The notes under the pieces were generated by a model, which was not told the DNA's origin, did not search any database, and saw only the letters and a list, made by a program, of their open reading frames with translations. Below are positions 1 to 5,736 of a stretch of DNA of 6,878 nucleotides, one piece after another. The translations under genes and the position numbers were made by a program. The DNA lies in contig CAJGDF010000089.1 in the NCBI GenBank assembly GCA_904502105.1, positions 1-6,878 on the forward strand. The letters run 5' to 3'. Each line of letters begins with the position of its first letter. The first letter of the stretch is position 1. This DNA is from an uncultured Clostridia bacterium. GTDB lineage: Bacteria; Bacillota; Clostridia; Oscillospirales; UBA644.

Positions 1-1192
1 AATTTATTATATCTTCCTTTGTTTCATATCCTTCAAAAGGTTCGTATATCTTATCAATAATATATGACGAAGTTTCAGGATCTTTCGCTGTGATGGGTAT
101 ACATAAAGAGAAGAGCGCAGAAGCGGTTTCTATCCTATAATCATCGGAATCGGCTGCGTTCGGACCTGTCGGAACGGGAACGATTCCGTAATTCTCCATT
201 TTATATGCTATGGAATCAGAAGTTGCTAAAAGTCTCCATACGTTTGTAAGGAACATTACAGTTTTGCCGGAAAGAAATGCGTCAACAAGGCTCTGTTCGC
301 CGCCTGTTATTAAAACATTATCTGCAGTCGCTCCGTATAACCATTCATAAACCTGATTATACGCTTCGATTGCGGGTTTGGTAAGATACCCGATTTCTTT
401 GATATTACCGGAGTCGTTCAACGTTACATAATCAACACCGTTAGACATTGCCGCAAGACGTGCAAAGCCTCCGTATCCGTTAGAAGAAAAAGAATAGATG
501 TATTCGTTTGATATACCGCTTGTATGAGCGTATGTTTCAAGACAATTCGAAAATGTCTCCCAATTCCATGTTCCGTTTTCAAAGTAATCACGAGGGTCTG
601 TAGTCGTCAAAGAAGCAATGAGGTCTTCGTTGATAATTATAATGCCTCCTGTTGAGTTTTGAAGTCTGCTGGGATGCGCCGCAGGGAGAACCGCATATAT
701 AGCGCCGTTATACATTGACTGGATTCTCATGTTTTTGTTTCCCCATTTGGTTTCATCAAAAACATCAATATTGTCTAATGTCGTAAAATCCACGAATGCA
801 TTCGCTCTCATATAGTTTTCAAGGTAGTATGATTCTTCCTGAATAAAGTCAAATATATATGTGCCTGCAACTGCGCTGTTAAATGCAAGTTCTCCTGACC
901 TTGAAACATAGTCAAATATGATCTCACAGTTGTATTTTTCTTCAATATCTTTAAGTCTCTGAGCCGCAAGGTCTCCCAAATCTGTATCGTTGATATAAGA
1001 AAGTGTTGAGTTGTCGCTTTCGTAATATGACATTATTGCCATGCCTACCTTGAGCTGCTGACCGTTAAGATCAATGCTGTCCTCCGATACACTTGCAACA
1101 TATTCCGGTACGATCTCAGGTTCTGCCGATGAACAAGAGACACTCAAAAGAATAAATACTAAACATAAAATAAAAGAAATTACTTTTTTCAT
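1..1192 (-). CDS. Solute-binding-like lipoprotein A (sugar ABC-type, family 1-like), C-terminus cut by window edge
   Basis: This frame is open from an ATG at 1192 to the left edge, giving 397 codons with no stop and no frameshift. An AGGAGG lies 8 nt upstream (1201-1206). The N-terminus is a lipoprotein signal peptide: Lys2-Lys3, a hydrophobic core, then L-S-V-S-C with Cys20 as the probable lipidated residue, so the protein should be anchored outside the membrane. The body aligns with gene B over almost its whole length, at roughly half or more identical residues by eye. Shared blocks include LGDLAAQRLKD, NAFVD, KWGNKNMR, DPRDYFENG, WNW, YAHTSGISNE, AIEAYNQ, GIVPVP and KIYEPFEGYET. The pattern of NG-x-WNW-x-TF followed by a later GIVP-P-P block is typical of family 1 extracellular solute-binding proteins. 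By comparison with B, about 80 C-terminal residues are missing. The ligand is unknown; an oligosaccharide is the best guess. No permease gene adjoins it here. Confidence 0.85.
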   Translation of the reverse strand, partial: MKKVISFILCLVFILLSVSCSSAEPEIVPEYVASVSEDSIDLNGQQLKVGMAIMSYYESDNSTLSYINDTDLGDLAAQRLKDIEEKYNCEIIFDYVSRSGELAFNSAVAGTYIFDFIQEESYYLENYMRANAFVDFTTLDNIDVFDETKWGNKNMRIQSMYNGAIYAVLPAAHPSRLQNSTGGIIIINEDLIASLTTTDPRDYFENGTWNWETFSNCLETYAHTSGISNEYIYSFSSNGYGGFARLAAMSNGVDYVTLNDSGNIKEIGYLTKPAIEAYNQVYEWLYGATADNVLITGGEQSLVDAFLSGKTVMFLTNVWRLLATSDSIAYKMENYGIVPVPTGPNAADSDDYRIETASALFSLCIPITAKDPETSSYIIDKIYEPFEGYETKEDIIN

Positions 1193-1200
1193 AGCAAAAA

Positions 1201-1240
1201 CCTCCTGTTTTTTATTGTATCTAAAAATGAAAAAAGTCAA
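1201..1240 (-). promoter_or_regulatory. Candidate weak promoter and RBS of lipoprotein A
   Basis: Read on the minus strand, TTGACT (1235-1240) is followed after 15 nt by TACAAT (1214-1219) and then by AGGAGG (1201-1206). The boxes are good but the spacer is 2 nt short of optimal. The segment aligns with the consensus promoter of the small lipoprotein if A carries a 2-nt spacer deletion. A may therefore be weakly expressed, need an activator, or rely partly on read-through from the small lipoprotein gene, which has no convincing terminator. Confidence 0.45.
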
Positions 1241-1283
1241 TGATTGATTTATAGTTCAAACATGATAGGGGAGAAGTCCTTTA

Positions 1284-1850
1284 TCAGTTTGAGGGAACAG
1301 TTCCGTTTTGTGCTGCTTCATAGTCTCCAACAACAACGATAAAGCTGTTGCTCATGTTCGAATCACCGAAATACCAGCTTCCTTTCGGTAAATTCTGATA
1401 ATAACTACCGGACTTGATCGTCGGTTCTCCGTCTGGATCTGTTTCTTTTATGATATTTCCATGAGGAACAAGCAGATTATAGTCATAACTGATAGACTTG
1501 TCATCATTAAGTATAAATGCTCCGCAGTATGGGTAATCACCTGGATAAAAGTCACTTAATGTTGTAAGACAGTTGTCTTCTGTTACATAAAACACACGGA
1601 TCTCGAATATTTCTTGTGCGGTGAAAACCGATTGAGCAAAAACACCGTCGATCTGCCATAGGTCTATCGTATCATATACAGCTTCCATTGAAATTTTAAC
1701 AGGGTATGTTTCAACTTCCGTAGCAGGCTTTTTTGATTCAATGTTCTCCGACTGATTTTGTTCAGGCATTTTATCAGGATCTTCTGTTGAACATGAAACA
1801 CTCAAAAAAATAAAAATAATGCTTAAAATAAAACATATTATTATTTTCAT
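1284..1850 (-). CDS. Small predicted lipoprotein of unknown function
   Basis: The product has 188 residues. The start at 1850 was chosen because AGGAGG (1857-1862) sits 6 nt upstream. An upstream in-frame ATG at 1901 lies within the preceding terminator stem and upstream of the promoter, so it is not used. Residues 1-20 form a lipoprotein signal peptide ending L-S-V-S-C, with Cys20 the probable lipidation site, almost the same as in lipoprotein A. Residues 21-48 are a polar, low-complexity linker rich in E, S, K and P. Residues 49-188 form a small domain with alternating hydrophobic stretches that suggest beta strands (for example FEIRVFYV, AFILN, SFIVVVG). It has two cysteines, 94 and 109, that could form a disulfide outside the cell. 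I do not recognise the domain. It lies between two solute-binding-like genes on the same strand but has its own promoter. It may be an accessory surface protein of the same system, but this rests only on position and the shared leader. Confidence 0.8.
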   Translation of the reverse strand: MKIIICFILSIIFIFLSVSCSTEDPDKMPEQNQSENIESKKPATEVETYPVKISMEAVYDTIDLWQIDGVFAQSVFTAQEIFEIRVFYVTEDNCLTTLSDFYPGDYPYCGAFILNDDKSISYDYNLLVPHGNIIKETDPDGEPTIKSGSYYQNLPKGSWYFGDSNMSNSFIVVVGDYEAAQNGTVPSN

Positions 1851-1869
1851 ATTAATCCTCCTTTTTTTG

Positions 1870-1898
1870 ATTATATCATAAATATGACATAATGTCAA
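1870..1898 (-). promoter_or_regulatory. Consensus sigma-A promoter of the small lipoprotein gene
   Basis: On the minus strand TTGACA (1893-1898) and TATAAT (1870-1875) are separated by exactly 17 nt, matching both consensus boxes at every position. The -10 box is preceded by TGA, giving an extended -10 (TGnTATAAT). Transcription should begin near 1863, right at the AGGAGG, so the 5' leader is very short. Such a strong promoter predicts high expression unless it is repressed. Confidence 0.85.
1885..1897. promoter_or_regulatory. Inverted repeat overlapping the -35 box (possible operator)
   Basis: TGACAT, one central A, then ATGTCA form a perfect 6-1-6 inverted repeat that overlaps the -35 box of the small lipoprotein promoter. 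A dimeric repressor bound here could block polymerase. The same repeat was not found in the B or GH18 promoters, and the cognate regulator is not in the window. Half of the repeat is simply the -35 consensus, so chance symmetry is possible. Confidence 0.35.
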
Positions 1899-1902
1899 CA
1901 AA

Positions 1903-1928
1903 AAAGGTATATCTTTCGATATACCTTT
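1903..1928 (-). terminator. Rho-independent terminator of lipoprotein B
   Basis: A perfect 11-bp stem (1903-1913 with 1918-1928) closes a GAAA loop on the minus strand and is followed by a run of T (complement of 1901-1905). It begins 7 nt past the stop codon of B. The opposite strand also has a T run (1931-1937), so the hairpin could work in both directions. It ends only a few bases before the -35 box of the next gene, insulating the small lipoprotein promoter from B. Confidence 0.9.
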
Positions 1929-1935
1929 AATTTTT

Positions 1936-3357
1936 TTATTCGTGGAAGTATTCAGCGTAGTCTACCATTGTCTGGTATGCGGGAAGTACATATCTTTCCA
2001 TGTTTTCGTAATGTTTGTCTTCGTACGATTCAAGGGATTTTACAATACCATTGTTCGGGAACTGGTCAAACATTGTACTGAAATCATGCATATGGTCGTG
2101 GTAATAGATGTGATCACCGGATGTTATATCCATGAGAAATTCTGCATCACGTTTATCTTTGAAATAGTTGTTGTAAAGATAATCGAGAATTTCCTCTCTG
2201 GTCTCATAACCTTCAAACGGTTCATATATCTTATCAAGAACAAGTGCAGAGATTTCGGGATCTTTTGCTGTTATGGGAATACACATGGTAAATACTGCGG
2301 AAGAGTATGATGTTGTATAATCATTGGGACCGAGTGCGTTAGGACCGTAAGGTACGGGAACTATACCGAAGTTGTCCATTGTGTATGCAACAGAGTCTGT
2401 TGTGGAGATGATCTTCCATACAGAGGTTGAATGCAATACAGAATTACCTGCAATAAAGTCTTCAGTGTTAACTCCTTCGCTCAAAACGTTTCCTGCTGTT
2501 GTTCCGTAGAACCATTCCCATGCCTGATTATATGCTTCGATAGCAGGCTGAGAGAAGTAGCCAACAGAAAATTTTCCGTTGCTGTCGATGCTAATAGGAT
2601 CAACACCGTTAGACATCGCAAGTTCTCTTGAAAATCCGCCGAAACCGGAAGAAAGAGCATAAACAAATTCATTGGAAATGCCGCTGGTGTGGGCATATGT
2701 ATTCATACAGTCTGAGAAAGTAGCCCAGTTCCATTCGCCGTTTTCAAAATAGTCTCTCGGGTCAGTAGCAAGAAGGTTTGTAATGTGGTCGCCGTTAATA
2801 ACGAGAATGTTGCCGACAGAGATCGCTTCTCTCATCGGATGTGCTGCGGGAAGAAGACCATATATCGCACCGTCAAACATTGTGGACATACGCATATTCT
2901 TGTTGCCCCATTTGCTTTCATCAAATACGTCTATGTTGTCGAGAGATGTAAGGTCAACAAATGCATTCGCTTTCATGTAGTTTACAAGGAAATACGATTC
3001 TTCGCTGATAAAGTCGAAAATATAGCTTCCTGCTACCGCGCTCTGGAATGCTACTTCACCGGCTCTTCCAACATAGTCGAATTCAACTTTACAGTTGTAC
3101 TTATCTTCAACATCTTTAAGTCTCTGTGCTGCAAGGTCACCGAGCTCGGTGTTGTTTGTATAACTCAGAGTTGAATCTTCGCCTTCAAAAAAGTAGTCCT
3201 TTACCATACCCATGATAAGGGTCTGTCCTTTAAGGTCTATACCTTCTTCTGAAATACCTGCATCATACTCGGGTACGATCTCAGGTGCTTGTGCTGCGCA
3301 TGATATGCATGTGAAAAGCATCATCGCGCAAAGAATTGCTGAAAGAATTTTACGCAT
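1936..3357 (-). CDS. Solute-binding-like lipoprotein B (sugar ABC-type, family 1-like), complete
   Basis: This 473-residue protein starts at an ATG 6 nt downstream of AGGAGG (3364-3369). Its length is normal for family 1 extracellular solute-binding proteins (about 420-550). Residues 1-20 are a signal peptide ending T-C-I-S-C; Cys20 is the likely lipidated residue, although Cys at -3 is unusual. The mature protein shows a family-like N-terminal lobe with LGDLAAQRLKD-x-E-x-KYNC (72-89), a central DPRDYFENGEWNWATF block (199-214), GIVPVPYGPN (331-340) and a C-terminal YEPFEGYET (378-386). The region 416-424 is rich in histidine (H416, H420, H422, H424), which could be a metal site. It should bind a solute, most likely a sugar or oligosaccharide, at the outer face of the membrane and pass it to an ABC permease encoded elsewhere. 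The function is by family resemblance; the ligand cannot be read from the sequence. It has its own promoter and terminator, so it forms a single-gene transcript. Confidence 0.88.
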   Translation of the reverse strand: MRKILSAILCAMMLFTCISCAAQAPEIVPEYDAGISEEGIDLKGQTLIMGMVKDYFFEGEDSTLSYTNNTELGDLAAQRLKDVEDKYNCKVEFDYVGRAGEVAFQSAVAGSYIFDFISEESYFLVNYMKANAFVDLTSLDNIDVFDESKWGNKNMRMSTMFDGAIYGLLPAAHPMREAISVGNILVINGDHITNLLATDPRDYFENGEWNWATFSDCMNTYAHTSGISNEFVYALSSGFGGFSRELAMSNGVDPISIDSNGKFSVGYFSQPAIEAYNQAWEWFYGTTAGNVLSEGVNTEDFIAGNSVLHSTSVWKIISTTDSVAYTMDNFGIVPVPYGPNALGPNDYTTSYSSAVFTMCIPITAKDPEISALVLDKIYEPFEGYETREEILDYLYNNYFKDKRDAEFLMDITSGDHIYYHDHMHDFSTMFDQFPNNGIVKSLESYEDKHYENMERYVLPAYQTMVDYAEYFHE

Positions 3358-3384
3358 AAATTTCCTCCTAAAAGTATTTTCTTA

Positions 3385-3413
3385 ATTATACATTATATAA
3401 ATAACAAAATCAA
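3385..3413 (-). promoter_or_regulatory. Sigma-A promoter of lipoprotein B
   Basis: On the minus strand TTGATT (3408-3413) and a perfect TATAAT (3385-3390) are separated by 17 nt. Transcription should begin near 3378, leaving about 20 nt of leader that includes the AGGAGG. The surrounding DNA is very AT-rich, as expected upstream of a strong promoter. Confidence 0.75.
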
Positions 3414-3543
3414 TACTTTTTATTAAAATATCGATTTTTTGATAAAAAGAAATTCCTTCAGCACCATATAAAAAGAGTATGATTCACAGCTCGGATTTTT
3501 TTGGTTAATACGTTTTTATTGGTTTGCTTATGTCCGAAAATGA

Positions 3544-3570
3544 AATATCACCCGCATACGGGTGGATATT
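3544..3570. repeat. Hairpin beyond the isomerase terminator
   Basis: The arms 3544-3554 and 3559-3570 pair over 11 bp around a 4-nt CATA loop, with one bulged G on the right arm. Neither side has a good T run (minus-strand continuation TTTCATTTTC). It may be a back-up terminator for the isomerase transcript or part of a larger structured RNA. Confidence 0.5.
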
Positions 3571-3588
3571 TATTGTATACAAAAAATA

Positions 3589-3612
3589 GACAGCCGCATG
3601 AGAGCGGCTGCC
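3589..3612 (-). terminator. Rho-independent terminator of the isomerase/epimerase gene
   Basis: On the minus strand GGCAGCCGC pairs with GCGGCTGTC (9 bp, one G-U wobble) around a 6-nt loop, followed by TATTTTTTG. The wobble pairs only in minus-strand RNA, and the T run is on that side, so it serves leftward transcription. It lies about 115 nt past the isomerase stop, leaving a long structured 3' untranslated segment. Confidence 0.8.
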
Positions 3613-3643
3613 TGAGCTTATAATGCAGTGATGATTTAAATAG

Positions 3644-3656
3644 CCCCTTTCAGGGG
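3644..3656. repeat. Short GC-rich hairpin in the isomerase 3' region
   Basis: CCCCT (3644-3648) and AGGGG (3652-3656) form a perfect 5-bp stem with a 3-nt loop. It is one of several stems between the isomerase stop and its terminator. No T run follows, so it is not itself a terminator. Confidence 0.5.
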
Positions 3657-3689
3657 TTGCCTGTATTGGCTCCTTATAGGTGCTGTGCA

Positions 3690-3711
3690 AACCACCGGTT
3701 TACCGGTGATT
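3690..3711. repeat. Hairpin just downstream of the isomerase stop codon
   Basis: The arms 3690-3698 and 3703-3711 pair over 9 bp (one G-U on the minus strand) around a UAAA loop in the minus-strand RNA. It begins about 17 nt after the isomerase stop codon. It lacks a T run, so mRNA 3'-end protection or part of a structured RNA is more likely than termination. Confidence 0.55.
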
Positions 3712-3728
3712 ACGATTTATCTGAAAAT

Positions 3729-4544
3729 TTATCTGTAGATCGTTTTGAGGTATTCTCTGCTGAGTTTTGCGTTTTCGAGGGTGGGGGTCTCATAGGAGTT
3801 ATCCTGTTCAACGATTACCCAACCTGCGCCGCAATCTTCAGCTGCTTTAACGATTGCAGGGAAGTCCTGAACACCGTATCCGACAGGACGGAAACGGAAT
3901 TCTTCGGTAACATCAGCTTCTTTATCAATGCCGATAAGTGCGTACATATTTGCGCTCTTGCCGCCAACGAAGTCTTTGAGATGAACAACGGGGCAGTTGC
4001 CTGCGTAGGTGTTGATGTAGTCAACGGGATTTTCGCCTGCAACGCGAACCCAGCAAGTGTCGAATTCGGGCTTGATAACATCGAGGCCTGCGGTTTTGTA
4101 AAGATAATCGAGCGCGTAAGTGCCGTCGGGCATCTTCTCAAATTCGAAGTCGTGGTTGTGGTAAAGAAGAGTGATGCCGTATTTTTTACATTCATCGCTG
4201 ATCTTTTTAATGTTTTCGAGAACCTTGTCGAAACCGGGAGCAGTGGGACGGTCGCTTTCACCCATGTAGGGGAGTGCGATGAATTTTGCACCTACGGTAT
4301 TATACGCTGCAACTGTTCCTTCAAGATCGTTCATAAGTTCAGCGTAAGAAACGTGAGCGGAGATGCATTCAAGACCGATATCATCAAGGATCTTTTTTAC
4401 CTCAGCGGCGGGAATGCCGTACATACCGGCAAGTTCAACACCGTCATAACCGATTTCTTTAACTGCTTTCATTGCGTCTACAAAGTCTTTTTCAGCAACA
4501 TCGCGAATAGAATAGACCTGAAGACCGATTTTCATTTTGCTCAT
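3729..4544 (-). CDS. Sugar-phosphate isomerase/epimerase-like TIM-barrel protein (xylose isomerase-like)
   Basis: The product has 271 residues, a usual length for the family. The start at 4544 (M-S-K-M-K) was chosen because GGAGG (4553-4557) lies 8 nt upstream; the in-frame ATG at 4622 lacks a site and overlaps the divergent promoter. The protein shows the xylose isomerase-like (AP endonuclease 2-type) TIM-barrel pattern: LQVYSIRD (8-15), GYDGVELAG (32-40), a conserved YHNHDFEFE block (128-136), EFDTCW (160-165), VVHLKDF (186-192) and VIVEQD (243-248). By analogy with the family, D162, H188 and E246, plus a residue of the HNH/E block, should bind a divalent metal. Relatives interconvert or dehydrate sugars and inositols in the cytoplasm; the substrate cannot be assigned. 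There is no signal peptide. It is divergent from GH18, suggesting a shared sugar pathway. No convincing leftward promoter was found. Codons are rich in CCC for proline, as in GH18. Confidence 0.88.
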   Translation of the reverse strand: MSKMKIGLQVYSIRDVAEKDFVDAMKAVKEIGYDGVELAGMYGIPAAEVKKILDDIGLECISAHVSYAELMNDLEGTVAAYNTVGAKFIALPYMGESDRPTAPGFDKVLENIKKISDECKKYGITLLYHNHDFEFEKMPDGTYALDYLYKTAGLDVIKPEFDTCWVRVAGENPVDYINTYAGNCPVVHLKDFVGGKSANMYALIGIDKEADVTEEFRFRPVGYGVQDFPAIVKAAEDCGAGWVIVEQDNSYETPTLENAKLSREYLKTIYR

Positions 4545-4576
4545 TTGCAAAACCTCCAAAAAATAAAATAATATAC

Positions 4577-4605
4577 TTGACAAAAAACATAAATTATGAT
4601 AAGAT
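4577..4605 (+). promoter_or_regulatory. Sigma-A promoter of the GH18 gene
   Basis: A perfect TTGACA (4577-4582) is followed after 17 nt by TAAGAT (4600-4605), which is preceded by TGA, giving an extended -10. Transcription should start near 4612, about 30 nt before the ATG. The promoter lies inside the 98-nt gap shared with the divergent isomerase gene, so regulation of the two could be coupled. Confidence 0.75.
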
Positions 4606-4610
4606 AATTT
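4591..4610. promoter_or_regulatory. Inverted repeat around the GH18 -10 box (possible operator)
   Basis: AAATTAT (4591-4597) and ATAATTT (4604-4610) form a perfect 7-6-7 inverted repeat covering the -10 box in the divergent intergenic gap. A dimeric regulator here could control GH18 and perhaps the isomerase. The arms contain only A and T, so a chance match in AT-rich DNA is quite possible. Confidence 0.25.
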
Positions 4611-4642
4611 CGTTAACATCACAATAAAAGGTGGTTATTATT

Positions 4643-5647
4643 ATGAAGAAAAAAATTATCGCTTATCTCAGTAGAAATGATTTTACCGAAGAAGACGCTA
4701 AAAGACTTACTCATGTAAACGTAGCTTTCGGCAGAGTTCACACAGACGGAACTATCGATGAAAGCCACAGCGTTAACGAAAACATCGCTAAATACAAAAG
4801 CTGGAATCCCGAGCTTAAATTCGTTCTTTCTCTCGTTCAGGCTGAACCCAATTCGTTCACTTCTGTTTGCGCAAGCAAAGAAGCTATGAAGAAAATGGGC
4901 GAAGAAGCTGTCAGAATCGTTACAACTACCGATTACGACGGTATTGACCTTGACTGGGAATACCCCACTGTTCCTTCCAACGGTCAGGATACATGCCCCG
5001 AAGATAAATACCGTTTCACCGAACTTATCAAAACTTTGAGAGAAGCTCTTGATGCAACAGGTGAAAAACACCTTCTCACCATTGCTGCAGGTGCAGATCT
5101 TTACTATGCAGAAGGTACCGAACTTGATAAACTCTCCGAATATCTCGACTACATCAACGTAATGACTTACGACCTCAAGTGCGGTTTCCACTCTCTTGCA
5201 GGTCACCACACTCAGCTCTTCTCCTCTACCGGTGACGTATTCAGAAACAGCTGCGACCAGGCGCTCCGTCTTTTCCATTCTTACGGCGTACCCAAGGAAA
5301 AACTTCTCCTCGGCGCTGCTATGTATTCCAGAAAAGCTGAAAACCTTGCTGACAGAAACCATGGTCTTCTCCAGATCGCACCCAAACCCATGGGATACGG
5401 TCCCGACTATTCCATCCTTGTTGATGAATATATCAATAAGAACGGTTATGTTCGTTACTGGGACGATGAAGCTAAAGCTCCCTGGCTCTTCAACGGCAGC
5501 ACTCTTATTTCCTACGATGACCCCGAATCCATGAAATTAAAAGCTCAGTATGTTCTTGATAACGACTTCGGCGGCGTTTTCTATTGGGAACACAAGTGCG
5601 ACAGCACAAGAACTCTTCTCGGTGCACTTTACGAAGTTCTTAAATAA
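4643..5647 (+). CDS. GH18 chitinase-type glycosyl hydrolase, no signal peptide
   Basis: The product has 334 residues. The ATG at 4643 is preferred over an in-frame GTG at 4631, because AAGGTGG (4627-4633) overlaps the GTG but sits 9 nt before the ATG. The protein is one GH18 TIM barrel. It opens with strand 1 (KKIIAYLS) and has the catalytic D-x-x-D-x-D-x-E signature at D99, D102, D104 and E106 (the proton donor), followed by W-E-Y-P-like context. It continues with NVMTYD (172-177), MYSR (227-230) and the closing GGVFYWE (310-316) with its substrate-stacking Trp315. GH18 enzymes cleave beta-1,4 linkages of GlcNAc by substrate-assisted retention, in chitin-type oligosaccharides or N-glycan cores. 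All catalytic residues are present. With no signal peptide or extra binding module it is probably cytoplasmic and acts on imported oligosaccharides. Ten of 11 prolines use CCC, a bias suggesting high expression. An endo-N-acetylglucosaminidase role cannot be excluded. Confidence 0.92.
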   Translation: MKKKIIAYLSRNDFTEEDAKRLTHVNVAFGRVHTDGTIDESHSVNENIAKYKSWNPELKFVLSLVQAEPNSFTSVCASKEAMKKMGEEAVRIVTTTDYDGIDLDWEYPTVPSNGQDTCPEDKYRFTELIKTLREALDATGEKHLLTIAAGADLYYAEGTELDKLSEYLDYINVMTYDLKCGFHSLAGHHTQLFSSTGDVFRNSCDQALRLFHSYGVPKEKLLLGAAMYSRKAENLADRNHGLLQIAPKPMGYGPDYSILVDEYINKNGYVRYWDDEAKAPWLFNGSTLISYDDPESMKLKAQYVLDNDFGGVFYWEHKCDSTRTLLGALYEVLK

Positions 5648-5701
5648 GTATATCACAATAATTAATTGTTGTCAAGAAATAAAATAAGTTTATAAAAAAA
5701 G

Positions 5702-5731
5702 TATCGGACACGGATTTTTCCGTGCCCGATA
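5702..5731 (-). terminator. Shared hairpin terminator between GH18 and lipoprotein C
   Basis: A 13-bp stem (5702-5714 with 5719-5731) closes a 4-nt loop. On the minus strand the single non-Watson-Crick position is a G-U pair and the stem is followed by CTTTTTTTATA, so it fits best as the terminator of gene C, whose stop is at 5737-5739. On the plus strand that position is an A-C mismatch, but ATTTTGTT follows, so it can also stop GH18 transcripts arriving from 5647. Confidence 0.85.
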
Positions 5732-5736
5732 TTTTG

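Larger units (their letters stand above)
3414..3728. other. Gene-free intergenic region with several hairpins
   Basis: No credible gene lies between the B promoter and the isomerase stop codon. The left part (about 3414-3540) is AT-rich with no structure I can support. The right part (3544-3711) holds four inverted repeats, listed separately, of which one is the probable isomerase terminator. A 61-codon minus-strand frame here begins with TTG, lacks a ribosome-binding site and runs through these hairpins, so it is not annotated. Confidence 0.7.

Noticed and set aside
1263..1286. 10-bp inverted repeat at the small lipoprotein stop codon as its terminator
   Set aside because: In the sense (minus) RNA two positions are A-C mismatches, and no T run follows; the pairing is better on the plus strand, where no gene needs it.
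1851..1901. Longer start for the small lipoprotein at 1901
   Set aside because: It would place 17 charged residues before the signal peptide and lies upstream of the promoter and RBS that fit the start at 1850.
1942..3174. Several plus-strand and minus-strand short frames within lipoprotein B
   Set aside because: They are out-of-frame shadows of the B coding sequence, without starts, sites or domains.
3505..3690. Minus-strand 61-codon frame in the intergenic region
   Set aside because: It starts with TTG, has no ribosome-binding site, and runs through a terminator and other hairpins. It is better explained as structured non-coding sequence.
3657..4571. Plus-strand open frame of about 300 codons opposite the isomerase gene
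   Set aside because: It is the antisense shadow of a protein with clear family motifs, is cysteine-rich and domain-free, and has no ribosome-binding site.
4619..5362. Minus-strand open frame of about 250 codons opposite GH18
   Set aside because: The GH18 signature on the plus strand is unmistakable; this frame stays open because of GH18 codon bias and has no recognisable domain.
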